DNA of 64,000 nucleotides from Clostridia bacterium (GCA_017399105.1 JAFQEJ010000050.1:17181-81180); one strand, 5' to 3'; positions 17,204-26,479 are shown, counted from the first letter of the stretch. Notes: generated by a model from the sequence alone, not told the origin. Numbers and translations are program-made.

Positions 17204-18334
17204 ATAAATTTTTTCGATCTTTTCGCCGAAGGTCTTTTTATCAAAGCCCATGGCGATTTCTTCGCTGCGAATTCCTGCGGCAGCTCTCCAATCGGGGGTC
17301 AGGCGAATCTTATCAAGCGCTTTAAGGAATTCATCCTCGTTTGTGTATGTATAACCGTTTTCTCCGGGGAGGATGACATCACACAGGCAAAGATCCTCTC
17401 GGCAGAGAAGGGGGAGACCGTTTGCAGCGGCTTCGATATAGGTCAGTCCCTGGGTCTCGCTGGTGGAAGCACTCACGAAAACATCGCCCAGCTGATAATA
17501 ATTCTGCACCTCCGAGGGCTTGACCATGCCGGTGAAAATGACGTGATCCGTGATTCCCAGAGATGCGGTAAGACTCTCGAGCTCTGCTCTTGCGGGCCCG
17601 TCACCTACAATCAAAAACTTCAGCGAAGCTCGCTCTCTGAGTGCATCTGCAAAGTAGCGGAGAAGCTCGTCCAGGCTTTTTTCCATACCGAGCCTGCCCA
17701 GGTAAACCATCACACAATCGCTGTTGACGATGCCGAGTGAATGACGTTTTTCGGTGCGCTCTTCTGCTGTAATGCGTCTGCGGTGCTGCTCGAGGCTGAT
17801 GCCGCTGGGAACAACGCTGATCGGATTTTTCATGCCGTAGCCGAGGAGCGTGGCTTCGATTTTATGCGACGGAACGATGATCCGCACTGCTTTCAGGAGC
17901 AGCAGCTTGGAAAGAATTCGGGTGACCTGCAGACCGAGCCATTTGCTGCGGATGACATAGCCTGCGTACTGCTCATAGAGTGTATGATAGGTGTGAATAA
18001 TGGGAGCGTCTGTCTTCTTTGAAATTTGCTTTGCTAAGCGGAAGGTAAAAAACTCGCTCTGTGTGTGAATGACATCCGGCTTCCAATTTATGATTTCTTT
18101 TATAAGCGGGTGATGGTAAGTGATCGGCTTTCGCACATTGGGATAGATTTTTTCAAGCGAAACCGAACCGATATAGGTGACATCGCCCTCTCTTCGGCTT
18201 TCTTTTGTGTCGGACACCGTAAGTATCTTAACCTCATGTCCTCTGCTGCGCAGCTCTTCTGCGAGATTTCGGACAGAAGTTACCACTCCGTTTGTGGCGG
18301 TTGTATATAAATCGGTGGTGATTAATACTTTCAT
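17186..18334 (-). CDS. Glycosyltransferase family 4, likely glycolipid or surface-glycan assembly
   Basis: 382 aa GT-B retaining glycosyltransferase. Seen: ITTDLYTTATNGVVTSVRNLAEEL-type N-terminus, HTQSEFFTF and HTYHTLYEQYAGY (acceptor side), VVPSGISLEQ, VYLGRLGMEKSLDELL, and the EX7E motif in SETQGLTYIEAAANGLPLL. Known: this branch includes diacylglycerol glucosyltransferases that make LTA anchors and PimA-like mannosyltransferases. Inferred: membrane-associated, making a glycolipid, possibly for the LtaS-like enzyme at 3201; substrate not provable here. A TTG at 18343 would add three residues; the ATG at 18334 with GAAAG upstream is preferred. Single gene, divergent from 18584. Confidence 0.85.
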   Translation of the reverse strand: MKVLITTDLYTTATNGVVTSVRNLAEELRSRGHEVKILTVSDTKESRREGDVTYIGSVSLEKIYPNVRKPITYHHPLIKEIINWKPDVIHTQSEFFTFRLAKQISKKTDAPIIHTYHTLYEQYAGYVIRSKWLGLQVTRILSKLLLLKAVRIIVPSHKIEATLLGYGMKNPISVVPSGISLEQHRRRITAEERTEKRHSLGIVNSDCVMVYLGRLGMEKSLDELLRYFADALRERASLKFLIVGDGPARAELESLTASLGITDHVIFTGMVKPSEVQNYYQLGDVFVSASTSETQGLTYIEAAANGLPLLCREDLCLCDVILPGENGYTYTNEDEFLKALDKIRLTPDWRAAAGIRSEEIAMGFDKKTFGEKIEKIYESVRN

Positions 18335-18472
18335 TATTAACAACTTTCATAATTAATATTTTGATTCATAAACAGTATAACCGAATTGTGTTTTATGTTT
18401 GTTTATAAAATGTTACGAAAGTGTTAACTGTAGCGGAATGAATGTTGAAGAACAAAACATTTTGTAGATTGC

Positions 18473-18501
18473 TTGTCATTTTTATCCGACTGTGGTATAA
18501 T
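18473..18501 (+). promoter_or_regulatory. Promoter of the beta-helix gene at 18584
   Basis: TTGTCA (18473-18478), 17-nt spacer, TATAAT (18496-18501); leader about 75 nt to the ATG, ribosome site GTGAGGTG. Confidence 0.6.
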
Positions 18502-18583
18502 GTGCTTATTAGAAATTTGTATATTAGTTTGGATTACTGGTTTTTATGAATTGACGAAGAACGGTGAAAAGTGAGGTGATTCT

Positions 18584-19750
18584 ATGGATGGTATCAATAA
18601 TGTTGTGGACTTTGGCGCTGTTGGCGACGGTATTCACGATGATTATGCTGCCTTTCAAGCTGCACTCGATGGAGATTCCAATGATGTTATCATACCTCAA
18701 GGGGTTTATTGTATTTCACACACTCTCAGGGTGAAATCAGATACAAGGATCATTGCTGATAAAACCGCCAGAATTGTTATGAAAAGCAATCACAGAAGAA
18801 AAAGAAATGAATTTCTTCTTAGTAACTCCGATACGGAGAAGGGAAACCGTAACATTACGATCGTCGGTGGAATATGGGATGGTAATAACACAGCTCCGGA
18901 GAATGCCAAGCCGGACATATTTGATAAAACCGGATATTCGGGTGTATTGCTTAACTTTGTTCATTTGGATGGCTTGGTGCTTAAGGATATGGTACTTGCA
19001 AATTCGGTCACATATTATGTCAGGATGTGCAGGGTGCATCATTTCGATATCGAAGATATTAGCTTGTTTTCCGATCAATTCGGTGCCAATCAGGATGGGT
19101 TACACATTGGCGGAGATGTAAAGCATGGTGTCATAAGGAATATCAGAGCACTTTCATATGGACAGACGAATGATGATATGATTGCTTTGAATGCGGATGA
19201 CAGCATCGAACGGGTGGAGAATCTTGATCTGTGCCGCGCCAGCATTGAAGATATTACAATAGAAAATATCTATACCGAGAACTGCCATACTATTATCAGA
19301 ATGTTGAGTGTCACGGCAGAAATAAAAGACATCAGGTTTAAAAATGTATATGGTGGATTCAGATGCTATGCAATCAACATTGATGCGGCCAGATATTGCA
19401 GAACACCTTTGTTTTCCGAATCAGAATATACGAATGGCGTCGGATTAATCAGCAATGTCAGTTTTGAAAACTTTGTGTGTTATCCTGTGCTGGATTTACC
19501 ACAGGATTTTCAGGGGACAAGAGGAGTACCCGAGACCGCATTGAAATTGGAATCTCACATGGATAGATTTAGAATCGTTGGATTTCGGTATGTAACCGAA
19601 GCTGCGAAGCGCTGCCCTGCAGTGAAGTGTGCTCATATTCAGAAAGAAAAAATAACTGCAGACGGCAGGGAGTATCATCTCCGCAGTACTGAAGAATGCC
19701 TGACTATTGAGGACTTTTCAGAACTGTCCATTGATTATGATGCGGACTGA
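18584..19750 (+). CDS. Right-handed beta-helix protein, GH28/pectate-lyase-superfamily like
   Basis: 388 aa, no signal peptide, so cytoplasmic. Seen: the pectate-lyase-3 opening VVDFGAVGDGIHDDYAAFQAAL (split: DFGAVGDG then DDYAAFQAAL), I[IV]PQGVY, and parallel beta-helix coils with repeated hydrophobic ladder. GH28-type acidic spots are NQDGLHIGG (about residue 170) and TNDDMIALNAD (about 195). Known: GH28 enzymes hydrolyse polygalacturonans or rhamnogalacturonans; the family needs Asp pairs in NxD/DD-type motifs, which seem present in modified form. Inferred: intracellular oligosaccharide hydrolase or related enzyme serving the ABC importer that begins 59 nt downstream. The canonical GH28 G-H-G and R-[IV]-K motifs are not evident, so activity is uncertain. 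Confidence 0.75.
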   Translation: MDGINNVVDFGAVGDGIHDDYAAFQAALDGDSNDVIIPQGVYCISHTLRVKSDTRIIADKTARIVMKSNHRRKRNEFLLSNSDTEKGNRNITIVGGIWDGNNTAPENAKPDIFDKTGYSGVLLNFVHLDGLVLKDMVLANSVTYYVRMCRVHHFDIEDISLFSDQFGANQDGLHIGGDVKHGVIRNIRALSYGQTNDDMIALNADDSIERVENLDLCRASIEDITIENIYTENCHTIIRMLSVTAEIKDIRFKNVYGGFRCYAINIDAARYCRTPLFSESEYTNGVGLISNVSFENFVCYPVLDLPQDFQGTRGVPETALKLESHMDRFRIVGFRYVTEAAKRCPAVKCAHIQKEKITADGREYHLRSTEECLTIEDFSELSIDYDAD

Positions 19751-19809
19751 CTGTTGAATTACTATATTATTATAAGAAAAAATAATACCGAAAATAAAGG
19801 AATAACAGC

Positions 19810-20907
19810 ATGAAAGTTGTATTGCAGAATCTAACAAAAAAATTTCCCAACCGAAACAAAAAGGAAGCGGGAGAGGTCATTGCCGTAAACGATTTTACCT
19901 TTGAGATTCCCGACGGAAAGCTGATCGGACTGCTCGGTCCCTCGGGATGCGGAAAGAGTACCACACTTAACCTCATCAGCGGACTTCAGAAGCCGACAAG
20001 CGGAAAAATCTTTTTCGGTGAGGATGATGTGACCGGACTTCCGCCTGAGCACAGAGGCATCGGACTGGTGTTCCAGAATTATGCACTTTATCCGCATCTT
20101 ACGGTCAGACAGAATATCATCTTTCCTCTGCAGAATCTCAAGGGTAAGAACAAGCTCACAAAGGAACAGATGGATGAAAAGGCACTTGAAATTGCCAAGC
20201 TGGTACAGATTGATGGGCTTATGGATCGCAAGCCCAGTGAGCTCTCGGGCGGTCAGCAGCAGCGTGTTGCCATTGCCAGAGCTCTTGTGAAGATGCCGCG
20301 TGTGCTTCTTCTTGATGAGCCGCTCTCCAATCTGGATGCCAGACTCCGTCTCCAGACCCGTGAGGAGATCCGCCGTATTCAGCGTGAAACAGGCATTACC
20401 ACCGTCTTTGTCACCCATGATCAGGAGGAGGCCATGAGTATCTCGGATATGATCGTGGTGATGAAGGACGGCATCATTCAGCAGATTGGCGCACCACAGG
20501 AGGTCTATGACAATCCGGTAAATCTTTTCGTTGCGAAATTCCTCGGAACTCCGCCCATCAGTGTGTTTGAGGGCTGTGTCAGAGCAGGAAAGCTCTATAT
20601 CGGCGACGACTGTATCATGGATGTTGCAGGGATTGATGACCAGGACGTATATATCGGCATCCGTCCCGAAGGTTTCATTCTCGACGGGGACGGGCCCCTC
20701 TGCTGTGATCTGAAGGGAGTGGAGGTTATGGGACGCGATATCACCATTGTTTCGACTCATGACGGTTGTATGAGCGATGAAATCCGCTCGATTATCAGCT
20801 CGGATTACAAGGTCAGTGTCAATACCGATCAGGTTCGCTTCTCACTCAAGCCTCATAAGGTGCATATTTTCAGCAAAACCACCGAAATGCGTCTCAGCGG
20901 CAATTAA
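19810..20907 (+). CDS. Sugar ABC transporter ATPase, MalK/MsmK/UgpC type
   Basis: 365 aa. Seen: Walker A GPSGCGKST (43-51), Q-loop LVFQNYALYPHLT, signature LSGGQQQRVAIARAL, Walker B VLLLDEPLSNLDA, H-loop VTHDQEEAM, and a C-terminal TOBE-like regulatory domain (IGIRPEGF, then FSLKPHKVHIF). Known: hydrolyses ATP to drive CUT1-family carbohydrate uptake at the inner membrane face. It is the first gene of a four-gene importer operon with spacings of 9, 14 and -4 nt. Presence of a dedicated ATPase is notable, as many Firmicutes share one MsmK among importers. Confidence 0.94.
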   Translation: MKVVLQNLTKKFPNRNKKEAGEVIAVNDFTFEIPDGKLIGLLGPSGCGKSTTLNLISGLQKPTSGKIFFGEDDVTGLPPEHRGIGLVFQNYALYPHLTVRQNIIFPLQNLKGKNKLTKEQMDEKALEIAKLVQIDGLMDRKPSELSGGQQQRVAIARALVKMPRVLLLDEPLSNLDARLRLQTREEIRRIQRETGITTVFVTHDQEEAMSISDMIVVMKDGIIQQIGAPQEVYDNPVNLFVAKFLGTPPISVFEGCVRAGKLYIGDDCIMDVAGIDDQDVYIGIRPEGFILDGDGPLCCDLKGVEVMGRDITIVSTHDGCMSDEIRSIISSDYKVSVNTDQVRFSLKPHKVHIFSKTTEMRLSGN

Positions 20908-20916
20908 GGAGTACAT

Positions 20917-21807
20917 ATGGATAACAGAAATTCAAAAGCATGGCTTTATCTGCTGCCTGCGATTCTCTTTCTCGGTGTGTTTATGGTCTATCCGCTGGTG
21001 GATGTGTTTATCTATTCCTTTGAGGAGGGCTATAATTCGGCTTCCCAGACCTTCTTCGGCTACGGAATCTACAACTATTCTTATGTTCTGCATGATCCCT
21101 ACTTTCTGCAGGCGGTGAAGAATACGCTCATTCTCGTTGCCATCACAGTGCCGCTTTCTACGGGAATCGCACTGCTGATCTCGGTGGGACTTTCTTCCAT
21201 TAAGAAGCTGAGGGAGCTTTTTCAGACGGTATATTTCCTGCCTTATGTGACCAATACGCTGGCGGTTGGTCTGGTCTTTATGATTCTTTTCAAAAAGACA
21301 GCCTATTCCGACGGACTTGTGAATCTTCTTCTCAATCTCTTCGGCGGCTCTTCTGTGGACTTTATTGACGGTCCTTATTGGGCTAAGATGTTTGTCCTCT
21401 GCTTCTACACCATCTGGGTGGTCATGCCCTTTAAGATTCTCATTCTTACATCGGCTCTTGCTTCGGTGAAGCAGGATTACTACAATGCTGCCAAGGTGGA
21501 CGGAACCTCACGCCTGCGCATTTTCACAAGGATTACGCTGCCTATGATCTCGCCGTCTCTCTTCTATCTGGTGATCACAGGCTTCATCGGTGCTTTCAAG
21601 GCATACAGCGACGCTGTAGCACTCTTCGGTGTCAATCTCAACGCTGCCGGAATGAACACTATTGTCGGCTATGTCTACGATATGCTTTACGGTGACAGCG
21701 GCGGATTCCCCTCCTATGCGTCTGCTGCCGCCATTATACTCTTTGCCATCGTGCTGACTATCACCTGCATTAACCTGCTGATCAGCAAGAAGCATGTCCA
21801 TTATTAA
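20917..21807 (+). CDS. Sugar ABC transporter permease (MalF/UgpA type)
   Basis: 296 aa with about six membrane helices. Seen: YLLPAILFLGVFMVYPLVDVF as first helix region, and the EAA coupling loop YYNAAKVDGTSRLRIF followed by TRITLPMISPS. Known: one half of the CUT1 membrane channel, contacting the ATPase through the EAA loop. AAGGAG lies upstream of the ATG, 9 nt after the ATPase gene. Confidence 0.92.
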   Translation: MDNRNSKAWLYLLPAILFLGVFMVYPLVDVFIYSFEEGYNSASQTFFGYGIYNYSYVLHDPYFLQAVKNTLILVAITVPLSTGIALLISVGLSSIKKLRELFQTVYFLPYVTNTLAVGLVFMILFKKTAYSDGLVNLLLNLFGGSSVDFIDGPYWAKMFVLCFYTIWVVMPFKILILTSALASVKQDYYNAAKVDGTSRLRIFTRITLPMISPSLFYLVITGFIGAFKAYSDAVALFGVNLNAAGMNTIVGYVYDMLYGDSGGFPSYASAAAIILFAIVLTITCINLLISKKHVHY

Positions 21808-21821
21808 GAAGGTGAACGATC

Positions 21822-22697
21822 ATGACAAATCAAAAGGATTTTGAAAAAATTGAACGCGCGGCGGCAAGGCGGAAAACTGTCATCAATGCAGTAATTTACA
21901 TCCTGCTGGGCTTCTGGGCGCTGATGGTGCTCTTTCCCTTCTACTGGATGGTTCTCACCTCGGTCAAGAGCTATGCATCCTATAACTCGGAGTATATTCC
22001 CAAATTTTTTACCCTGTCCCCCACCATGCAGAACTATGTCGATGCCTTTACTGCCGTGCCGCTGGGACAGTATTTCCTCAACACGCTGGTCTTTACAGTC
22101 GCAACCACTGCGATTATGCTGATTGTTATTATCCCTGCTGCCTTCGCTTTTGCACGGCTGCAGTTCAGAGGGAAGAATGTGCTCTTCACCCTCTTCCTCT
22201 CGCTGATGATGATACCCAATGAGCTTGTGGTGATCACAAATTTTGTGACCATCACCAATCTCGATCTTCGTAATAGCTTTACGGGACTGATTTTGCCGTC
22301 AATTACTTCGGTGTTCTATATTTATCTGCTGAAGGAGAATTTTGCGCAGATCCCCGATGAGTTATATTATGCCGCCAAGGTGGACGGAACTTCGGATTTT
22401 AAGTATATGCTGAAGGTGATGATTCCCATCTGTCGTCCAACCATCATCACCGTCACCATTCTCAAGGTGATTGAGTGCTGGAATTCCTATGTATGGCCGC
22501 GGTTGATTACAGACAATGAAGCTTATTATCTCGTTTCAAACGGTATTCAGGAGATCCGCGAGAACGGCTTCGGGCGTGAGAATATTCCGGCGATGATGGC
22601 TGCTGTTGTGGTCATTTCGGTACCGCTGATTGTTCTCTTTCTGATCTTTCGCAAGAAGATCATGGAAGGCGTTGCGAGAGGAGGCACAAAGGGATGA
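21822..22697 (+). CDS. Carbohydrate ABC transporter permease (MalG/UgpE type)
   Basis: 291 aa, six predicted helices. Seen: a cytoplasmic N-terminus rich in Arg/Lys, FPFYWMVLTSVKS, the loop YYAAKVDGTSDFKYMLK then VMIPICRPT (EAA motif), and WNSYVWPRL, all standard for MalG-type subunits. It forms the second half of the channel with the 20917 protein. Its stop overlaps the start of the binding-protein gene (ATGA at 22694-22697), so the two are translationally coupled. Confidence 0.92.
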   Translation: MTNQKDFEKIERAAARRKTVINAVIYILLGFWALMVLFPFYWMVLTSVKSYASYNSEYIPKFFTLSPTMQNYVDAFTAVPLGQYFLNTLVFTVATTAIMLIVIIPAAFAFARLQFRGKNVLFTLFLSLMMIPNELVVITNFVTITNLDLRNSFTGLILPSITSVFYIYLLKENFAQIPDELYYAAKVDGTSDFKYMLKVMIPICRPTIITVTILKVIECWNSYVWPRLITDNEAYYLVSNGIQEIRENGFGRENIPAMMAAVVVISVPLIVLFLIFRKKIMEGVARGGTKG

Positions 22698-24295
22698 GAA
22701 AGCTGATTTCTGTTCTTCTTCTCCTTGCTGTGATGGCATCGATGTTTACCGGCTGTCATGGCACCAAGGGGCTGCCGGCATTTGAGATTCCGGCGGAGTT
22801 TGATACTGCGCGCAATTATGAGATTACATTCTGGGCGAAAAACGACACCAATAAGACCCAGACCGAAATCTATGCAAAGGCAATCGCAGACTTTGAAGCG
22901 CTCTATCCCAATATCAAGGTCAATCTGCGTCTTTATACCGATTACGGAAAAATCTATAATGATGTGATCACTAATATTGCGACGCAGACTACGCCGAATG
23001 TTTGTATCACCTATCCCGACCATATCGCAACATATCTCACGGGAACCAACGTGGTTGTTCCTTTAGATGAGCTGTTTGTCGATGAAAAATACGGTCTTGG
23101 CGGCAGCGAGGTGAAATTCGACGCTCCGACGGCAGAGGAAATCATCCCGAAATTCCTCGAGGAGTGTGCCTTTTCCGGCAGTCATTATGCGCTGCCCTAC
23201 ATGCGTTCCACCGAGGCTTGCTATGTGAACAAAACTTATGTGGAAAAGCTGGGCTTTACGCTTCCCGAAACACTTACCTGGGATTTTATATGGGAGGTTT
23301 CTGAGGCTGCGACGGAAAAGGATGCTGAGGAAAACTATCTTGTCAACGGTCAGAAGGTAATGCTGCCCTTTATCTATAAGTCGACCGACAATATGATGAT
23401 CTCGGCGCTGAAGCAGTTGGATGCAGGTTATTCCACCGATGCTGGTGAGATTCTGATCTTCAATGACACCACCAAGAAATTTCTGATGGATGTTGCCGAG
23501 AGCACGTCAAAGGGCGCTTTTACAACATTCAAAATCACAGGTTATCCTGCGAACTTCCTCAATGCGGGACAGTGTATTTTCGCCATCGATTCGACCGCAG
23601 GTGCTACCTGGATGGGCAGTGATGCACCGCTTGTAGACATCGCCGAGGAAGATATTGTTGAATTTGAAACGGTTGTCATGGGGATTCCTCAGTATGACAC
23701 CGAAAATCCCAAAATGATTTCGCAGGGCCCCTCGGTCTGTGTCTTCAACAAGGCGGATTCCCAGGAGGTGCTGGCATCCTGGCTCTTTACGCAGTTCCTT
23801 CTGACCAACGAGGTGCAGATTGCATATTCACAGACCGAAGGCTATGTTCCGGTTACCTCTAAGGCTCAGGAAAGTGCGGAGTACATCGATTACATGTCCC
23901 GTGGCGGTGAAGATAACGATCTCTATTACGATGTCAAAATCAAGGCGGCACAGCTGCTCATTGATAATACCGCAAACACCTTTGTTACCCCTGTATTCAA
24001 CGGATCTGCGTCCCTTCGCTCGGCAGCGGGGCAGATGATAGAGGAGGTTACAAAATCCATCCGCCGCAGTCAGACGGTTGATGATGCTTATATTGAAGAG
24101 CTTTATGCCGATATGACCTCGCTGTACCGCCTCGACGGAAGCAGACAGACCGGTTCGGGAGAGAAGGCTGAGCTCGGAGCGCTGCCGCCAATGGCAGTGG
24201 GACTGATTACAGGACTGGTTGTTGTATGGGGGCTGATTATCACATATGCGGCAACCGAAGCGTACAAAAGAAATAAGAAAAAGACAAAAAATTAG
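22694..24295 (+). CDS. Extracellular sugar-binding lipoprotein with an extra C-terminal membrane helix
   Basis: 533 aa. Seen: signal peptide with lipobox FTGC (Cys21); an SBP_bac_1-type bilobed domain (ITFWAKNDTNKTQ, then FEALYPNIKVNLRLY, LPYMRSTEACYVNK, GPSVCVFNKAD); then a Gly/Ser/Glu linker and a C-terminal hydrophobic helix (MAVGLITGLVVVWGLIITYA, residues 500-519) ending in a basic RNKKKTKN tail. Known: such proteins bind sugars and deliver them to the permeases encoded just upstream. Odd: a lipidated N-terminus plus a positive-inside C-terminal helix would tether the receptor at both ends. The gene order, with the receptor last, is also uncommon. Substrate unknown; the beta-helix enzyme upstream hints at a uronic-acid or pectic oligosaccharide. 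Confidence 0.9.
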   Translation: MRKLISVLLLLAVMASMFTGCHGTKGLPAFEIPAEFDTARNYEITFWAKNDTNKTQTEIYAKAIADFEALYPNIKVNLRLYTDYGKIYNDVITNIATQTTPNVCITYPDHIATYLTGTNVVVPLDELFVDEKYGLGGSEVKFDAPTAEEIIPKFLEECAFSGSHYALPYMRSTEACYVNKTYVEKLGFTLPETLTWDFIWEVSEAATEKDAEENYLVNGQKVMLPFIYKSTDNMMISALKQLDAGYSTDAGEILIFNDTTKKFLMDVAESTSKGAFTTFKITGYPANFLNAGQCIFAIDSTAGATWMGSDAPLVDIAEEDIVEFETVVMGIPQYDTENPKMISQGPSVCVFNKADSQEVLASWLFTQFLLTNEVQIAYSQTEGYVPVTSKAQESAEYIDYMSRGGEDNDLYYDVKIKAAQLLIDNTANTFVTPVFNGSASLRSAAGQMIEEVTKSIRRSQTVDDAYIEELYADMTSLYRLDGSRQTGSGEKAELGALPPMAVGLITGLVVVWGLIITYAATEAYKRNKKKTKN

Positions 24296-24325
24296 TCGAA
24301 TGTGAACAAAACGTGTCGAAAGGTA

Positions 24326-24353
24326 TTGACTTATTTCTGATTTGGAGTATAAT
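24326..24353 (+). promoter_or_regulatory. Promoter of the 24407 lipoprotein
   Basis: TTGACT (24326-24331), 16-nt spacer, TATAAT (24348-24353), about 50 nt before the ATG; AAGGAG site upstream of the start. Confidence 0.65.
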
Positions 24354-24406
24354 TAACATAGAAACATTTTGAAAAAAATGTAAAATTATTAAGGAGAATA
24401 ACAAAA

Positions 24407-25150
24407 ATGAAAAAGTTACTGATTCTGTTGTTAACCCTCTGCCTTACACTTGGCATGTTCGCATGCGGTGAAGCCGATGTTGATCCCAATGCAAAGTCTG
24501 AAGGCACCATGACCTACGCTGAGTTTGCTGCAGCTGCACTTGACACCGAAGTGACCATCGAGGCATTCGTTCAGGCTAAGCAGGGCTGGTGGACCGACGA
24601 TCAGGGCATCAGCAAGGCTACCTTCTACACCCAGGATGGCGAAGGCGCATACTTCATTTATGATATGCCCTGCTCCGAAGAGGACTACAACAAGATGTCT
24701 GTAGGCACCAAGATTCGCGTTAAGGGCTTCAAGGCTGCATGGGAAGGCGAAGTTGAAATTATCGACGCAACCTATGAGATTCTTGAGGAGACCTGGGTTG
24801 CTGAGCCTACCGATGTAACCGCACTTCTCGGCACCGATACTCTGATCAACCATCAGAACAAGTTCGTTTCCTTCAAGGGCATGACCGTTGAGGCTGCAAA
24901 CGAGTCGGGTGCGGCTTTCCTCTACAAGTGGGATGGTTCCGGTCAGGAGGGCGATGACCTCTACTTCAACGTATCTCTTAACGGCACAACCTATTCCTTC
25001 ACCGTTGAGTCTTACCTCTGCGGCAGCGATACTGAGGTTTATTCCGCAGTTAAGAACCTCAAGGTTGGCGACAAGATTGATATGGAGGGCTTCCTCTACT
25101 GGTACAACGGTGTGAACCCCCACATCACCTCTGTTACTGCTGCTAAGTAA
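24407..25150 (+). CDS. Abundant-looking lipoprotein with two OB-fold-like halves, function unknown
   Basis: 247 aa. Seen: signal peptide and lipobox MFAC (Cys20). Two halves of similar layout follow: about 32-130 (VTIEAFVQAK...TKIRVKGFKAA) and about 138-247 (KFVSFKGMTVEA...DKIDMEGFLYW). Each has the 'V.[FV].G.[VI]' strand pattern of small OB-fold modules in Firmicutes lipoproteins. Trp-rich spots (QGWWTDD, FLYWYNG) could bind sugars. The coding sequence uses a narrow set of codons (CTC, GTT, AAG, GAG, TTC), unlike its neighbours, which suggests strong expression. It stands alone between its own promoter and a strong terminator. Inferred: surface-anchored, highly expressed protein; ligand unknown. 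Confidence 0.8.
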   Translation: MKKLLILLLTLCLTLGMFACGEADVDPNAKSEGTMTYAEFAAAALDTEVTIEAFVQAKQGWWTDDQGISKATFYTQDGEGAYFIYDMPCSEEDYNKMSVGTKIRVKGFKAAWEGEVEIIDATYEILEETWVAEPTDVTALLGTDTLINHQNKFVSFKGMTVEAANESGAAFLYKWDGSGQEGDDLYFNVSLNGTTYSFTVESYLCGSDTEVYSAVKNLKVGDKIDMEGFLYWYNGVNPHITSVTAAK

Positions 25151-25160
25151 TTGATCATAA

Positions 25161-25192
25161 AGAAAAATCACCCCAATTGGGGTGATTTTTCT
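25161..25192. terminator. Strong bidirectional terminator
   Basis: A perfect palindrome AGAAAAATCACCCC-AATT-GGGGTGATTTTTCT: CACCCC/GGGGTG stem flanked by A and T runs. It lies in the 51-nt gap between convergent genes 24407 and 25202. Confidence 0.9.
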
Positions 25193-25201
25193 TTATGCTG
25201 C

Positions 25202-26479
25202 TTAATGCTGAGAATCAAGCAGCTGTGCCAGAGTGATTTCTGCCCAGCTGTAGTTGCTCAGGTAACTTCCGTTAAAGAGCGAGGCAAATTGTGCGTCGCG
25301 GGAGAGATAATCGTACAGATCACAGCGGATCCGTTCGGGGATGATTCTGCGCTTGCCGTCAACAGCCTCGATGACATCAGCGATGCCGTATTCCTCCAGC
25401 AGATTGCGCAATCTCAGCGCCACCTTGCGGTAACGGGCGAGGGTAACCGGGGTGACAGGCTCATCTTCCCATAAAAATCCGATGGCATCGGAGGAGGAAA
25501 CAAAACCGCCGCGTCTGTCCACAAGCAGGGCGAACAGCTCTTTGGATTTTTCGTGGCGGAAGGCAATGGGCTTGCCATCGATAAAAACATCAAAGTAACC
25601 GAAGGTGCGGATGTAAATGCCGTTGCGGGTCGGATCGCTGCAGTCATCCCTTTCGGATGATTTCAACTGTGACAGACGGAGTTCGCTTCGATATTTTTCG
25701 GTGATATCATAGAGCATGATGTGGTGTGTTTCCACATCATCGTTTTTTATTGTGTTGCTGATGGCACGGATACGCATTTCGTTGCCGCTTGACACATCGA
25801 TATAGTTGAATTCCGCCGAACCGTCTGCAAGAAGCTTCAGATATGCTTCGTAGGTCAGATTGCTCTGCGAGAGAAAATCTCGGATGGGTATACCCTGCTT
25901 CATGATGTTCATCCAGGTGTCTCTGGAAATGCTGAAGAAATCGCAGATGTTATCGCTGATGTAGAGCGGCATGACCAGATCATTGGTTACCTCAAAGGCA
26001 AGCATGCCGTCGGTGAGACCTTCAACAATGGCTTTCATATGCTGATTGAGCCCCTTCAAGGCTTGATTCTCGCGCTGTAGTGCTTCGGCTTCGCGCTGTT
26101 TTGAGATATCACAGCAGCAGAGAATACAGGCCGCAGGATCCACCTTGACGAAAAGTCCCAGATAATAACGAATTTTTTGAGAGGAAGAGCGGATGCGGAA
26201 TTCTACCTGAGATGGTTTACCTACCGCGGGAATTTCGCCGGCGATCAGACGATCAAAGGCTTCTCTTACCGTGGCTCTGTCCTCGGGAAGAATCAGATGC
26301 TCCAGCCAGTAATTCACCGAATCGTCCATCACGAGGCGGATACTGCGCATCGTCTGTGCCATGCCCATGAAATGACCGTGCAGACAGCGCACAGTACGCG
26401 CTTCCAGATCAAATTCAAATATTTCATTGTAGACCTGCGCCAGTGCCTGGATATATGCGTTTGTTGCCGCATCGATCAT
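25202..26479 (-). CDS. PAS-domain protein with C-terminal winged-helix (SARP/OmpR-like) DNA-binding domain
   Basis: 425 aa from the ATG at 26479, chosen because AGGAGG lies 7 nt upstream; an upstream frame to 26509 has none. Seen: two PAS-like segments (about 1-140 and 150-270, with VEFRIRSSSQKIRYYLGLF and YISDNICDFFSISRDTW then ITEKYRSELRL), and a C-terminal domain YIRTFGYFDVFIDGKPIAF with SKELFALLVDRRGGFVSSSD and YRKVALRLRNLLEEYG. The latter fits the winged-helix of SARP/BTAD regulators, but the BTAD/TPR part is absent. Inferred: one-component cytoplasmic regulator sensing a small ligand or redox state. Targets unknown; the SGNH operon starts divergently 236 nt away and is a candidate. Confidence 0.75.
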   Translation of the reverse strand: MIDAATNAYIQALAQVYNEIFEFDLEARTVRCLHGHFMGMAQTMRSIRLVMDDSVNYWLEHLILPEDRATVREAFDRLIAGEIPAVGKPSQVEFRIRSSSQKIRYYLGLFVKVDPAACILCCCDISKQREAEALQRENQALKGLNQHMKAIVEGLTDGMLAFEVTNDLVMPLYISDNICDFFSISRDTWMNIMKQGIPIRDFLSQSNLTYEAYLKLLADGSAEFNYIDVSSGNEMRIRAISNTIKNDDVETHHIMLYDITEKYRSELRLSQLKSSERDDCSDPTRNGIYIRTFGYFDVFIDGKPIAFRHEKSKELFALLVDRRGGFVSSSDAIGFLWEDEPVTPVTLARYRKVALRLRNLLEEYGIADVIEAVDGKRRIIPERIRCDLYDYLSRDAQFASLFNGSYLSNYSWAEITLAQLLDSQH

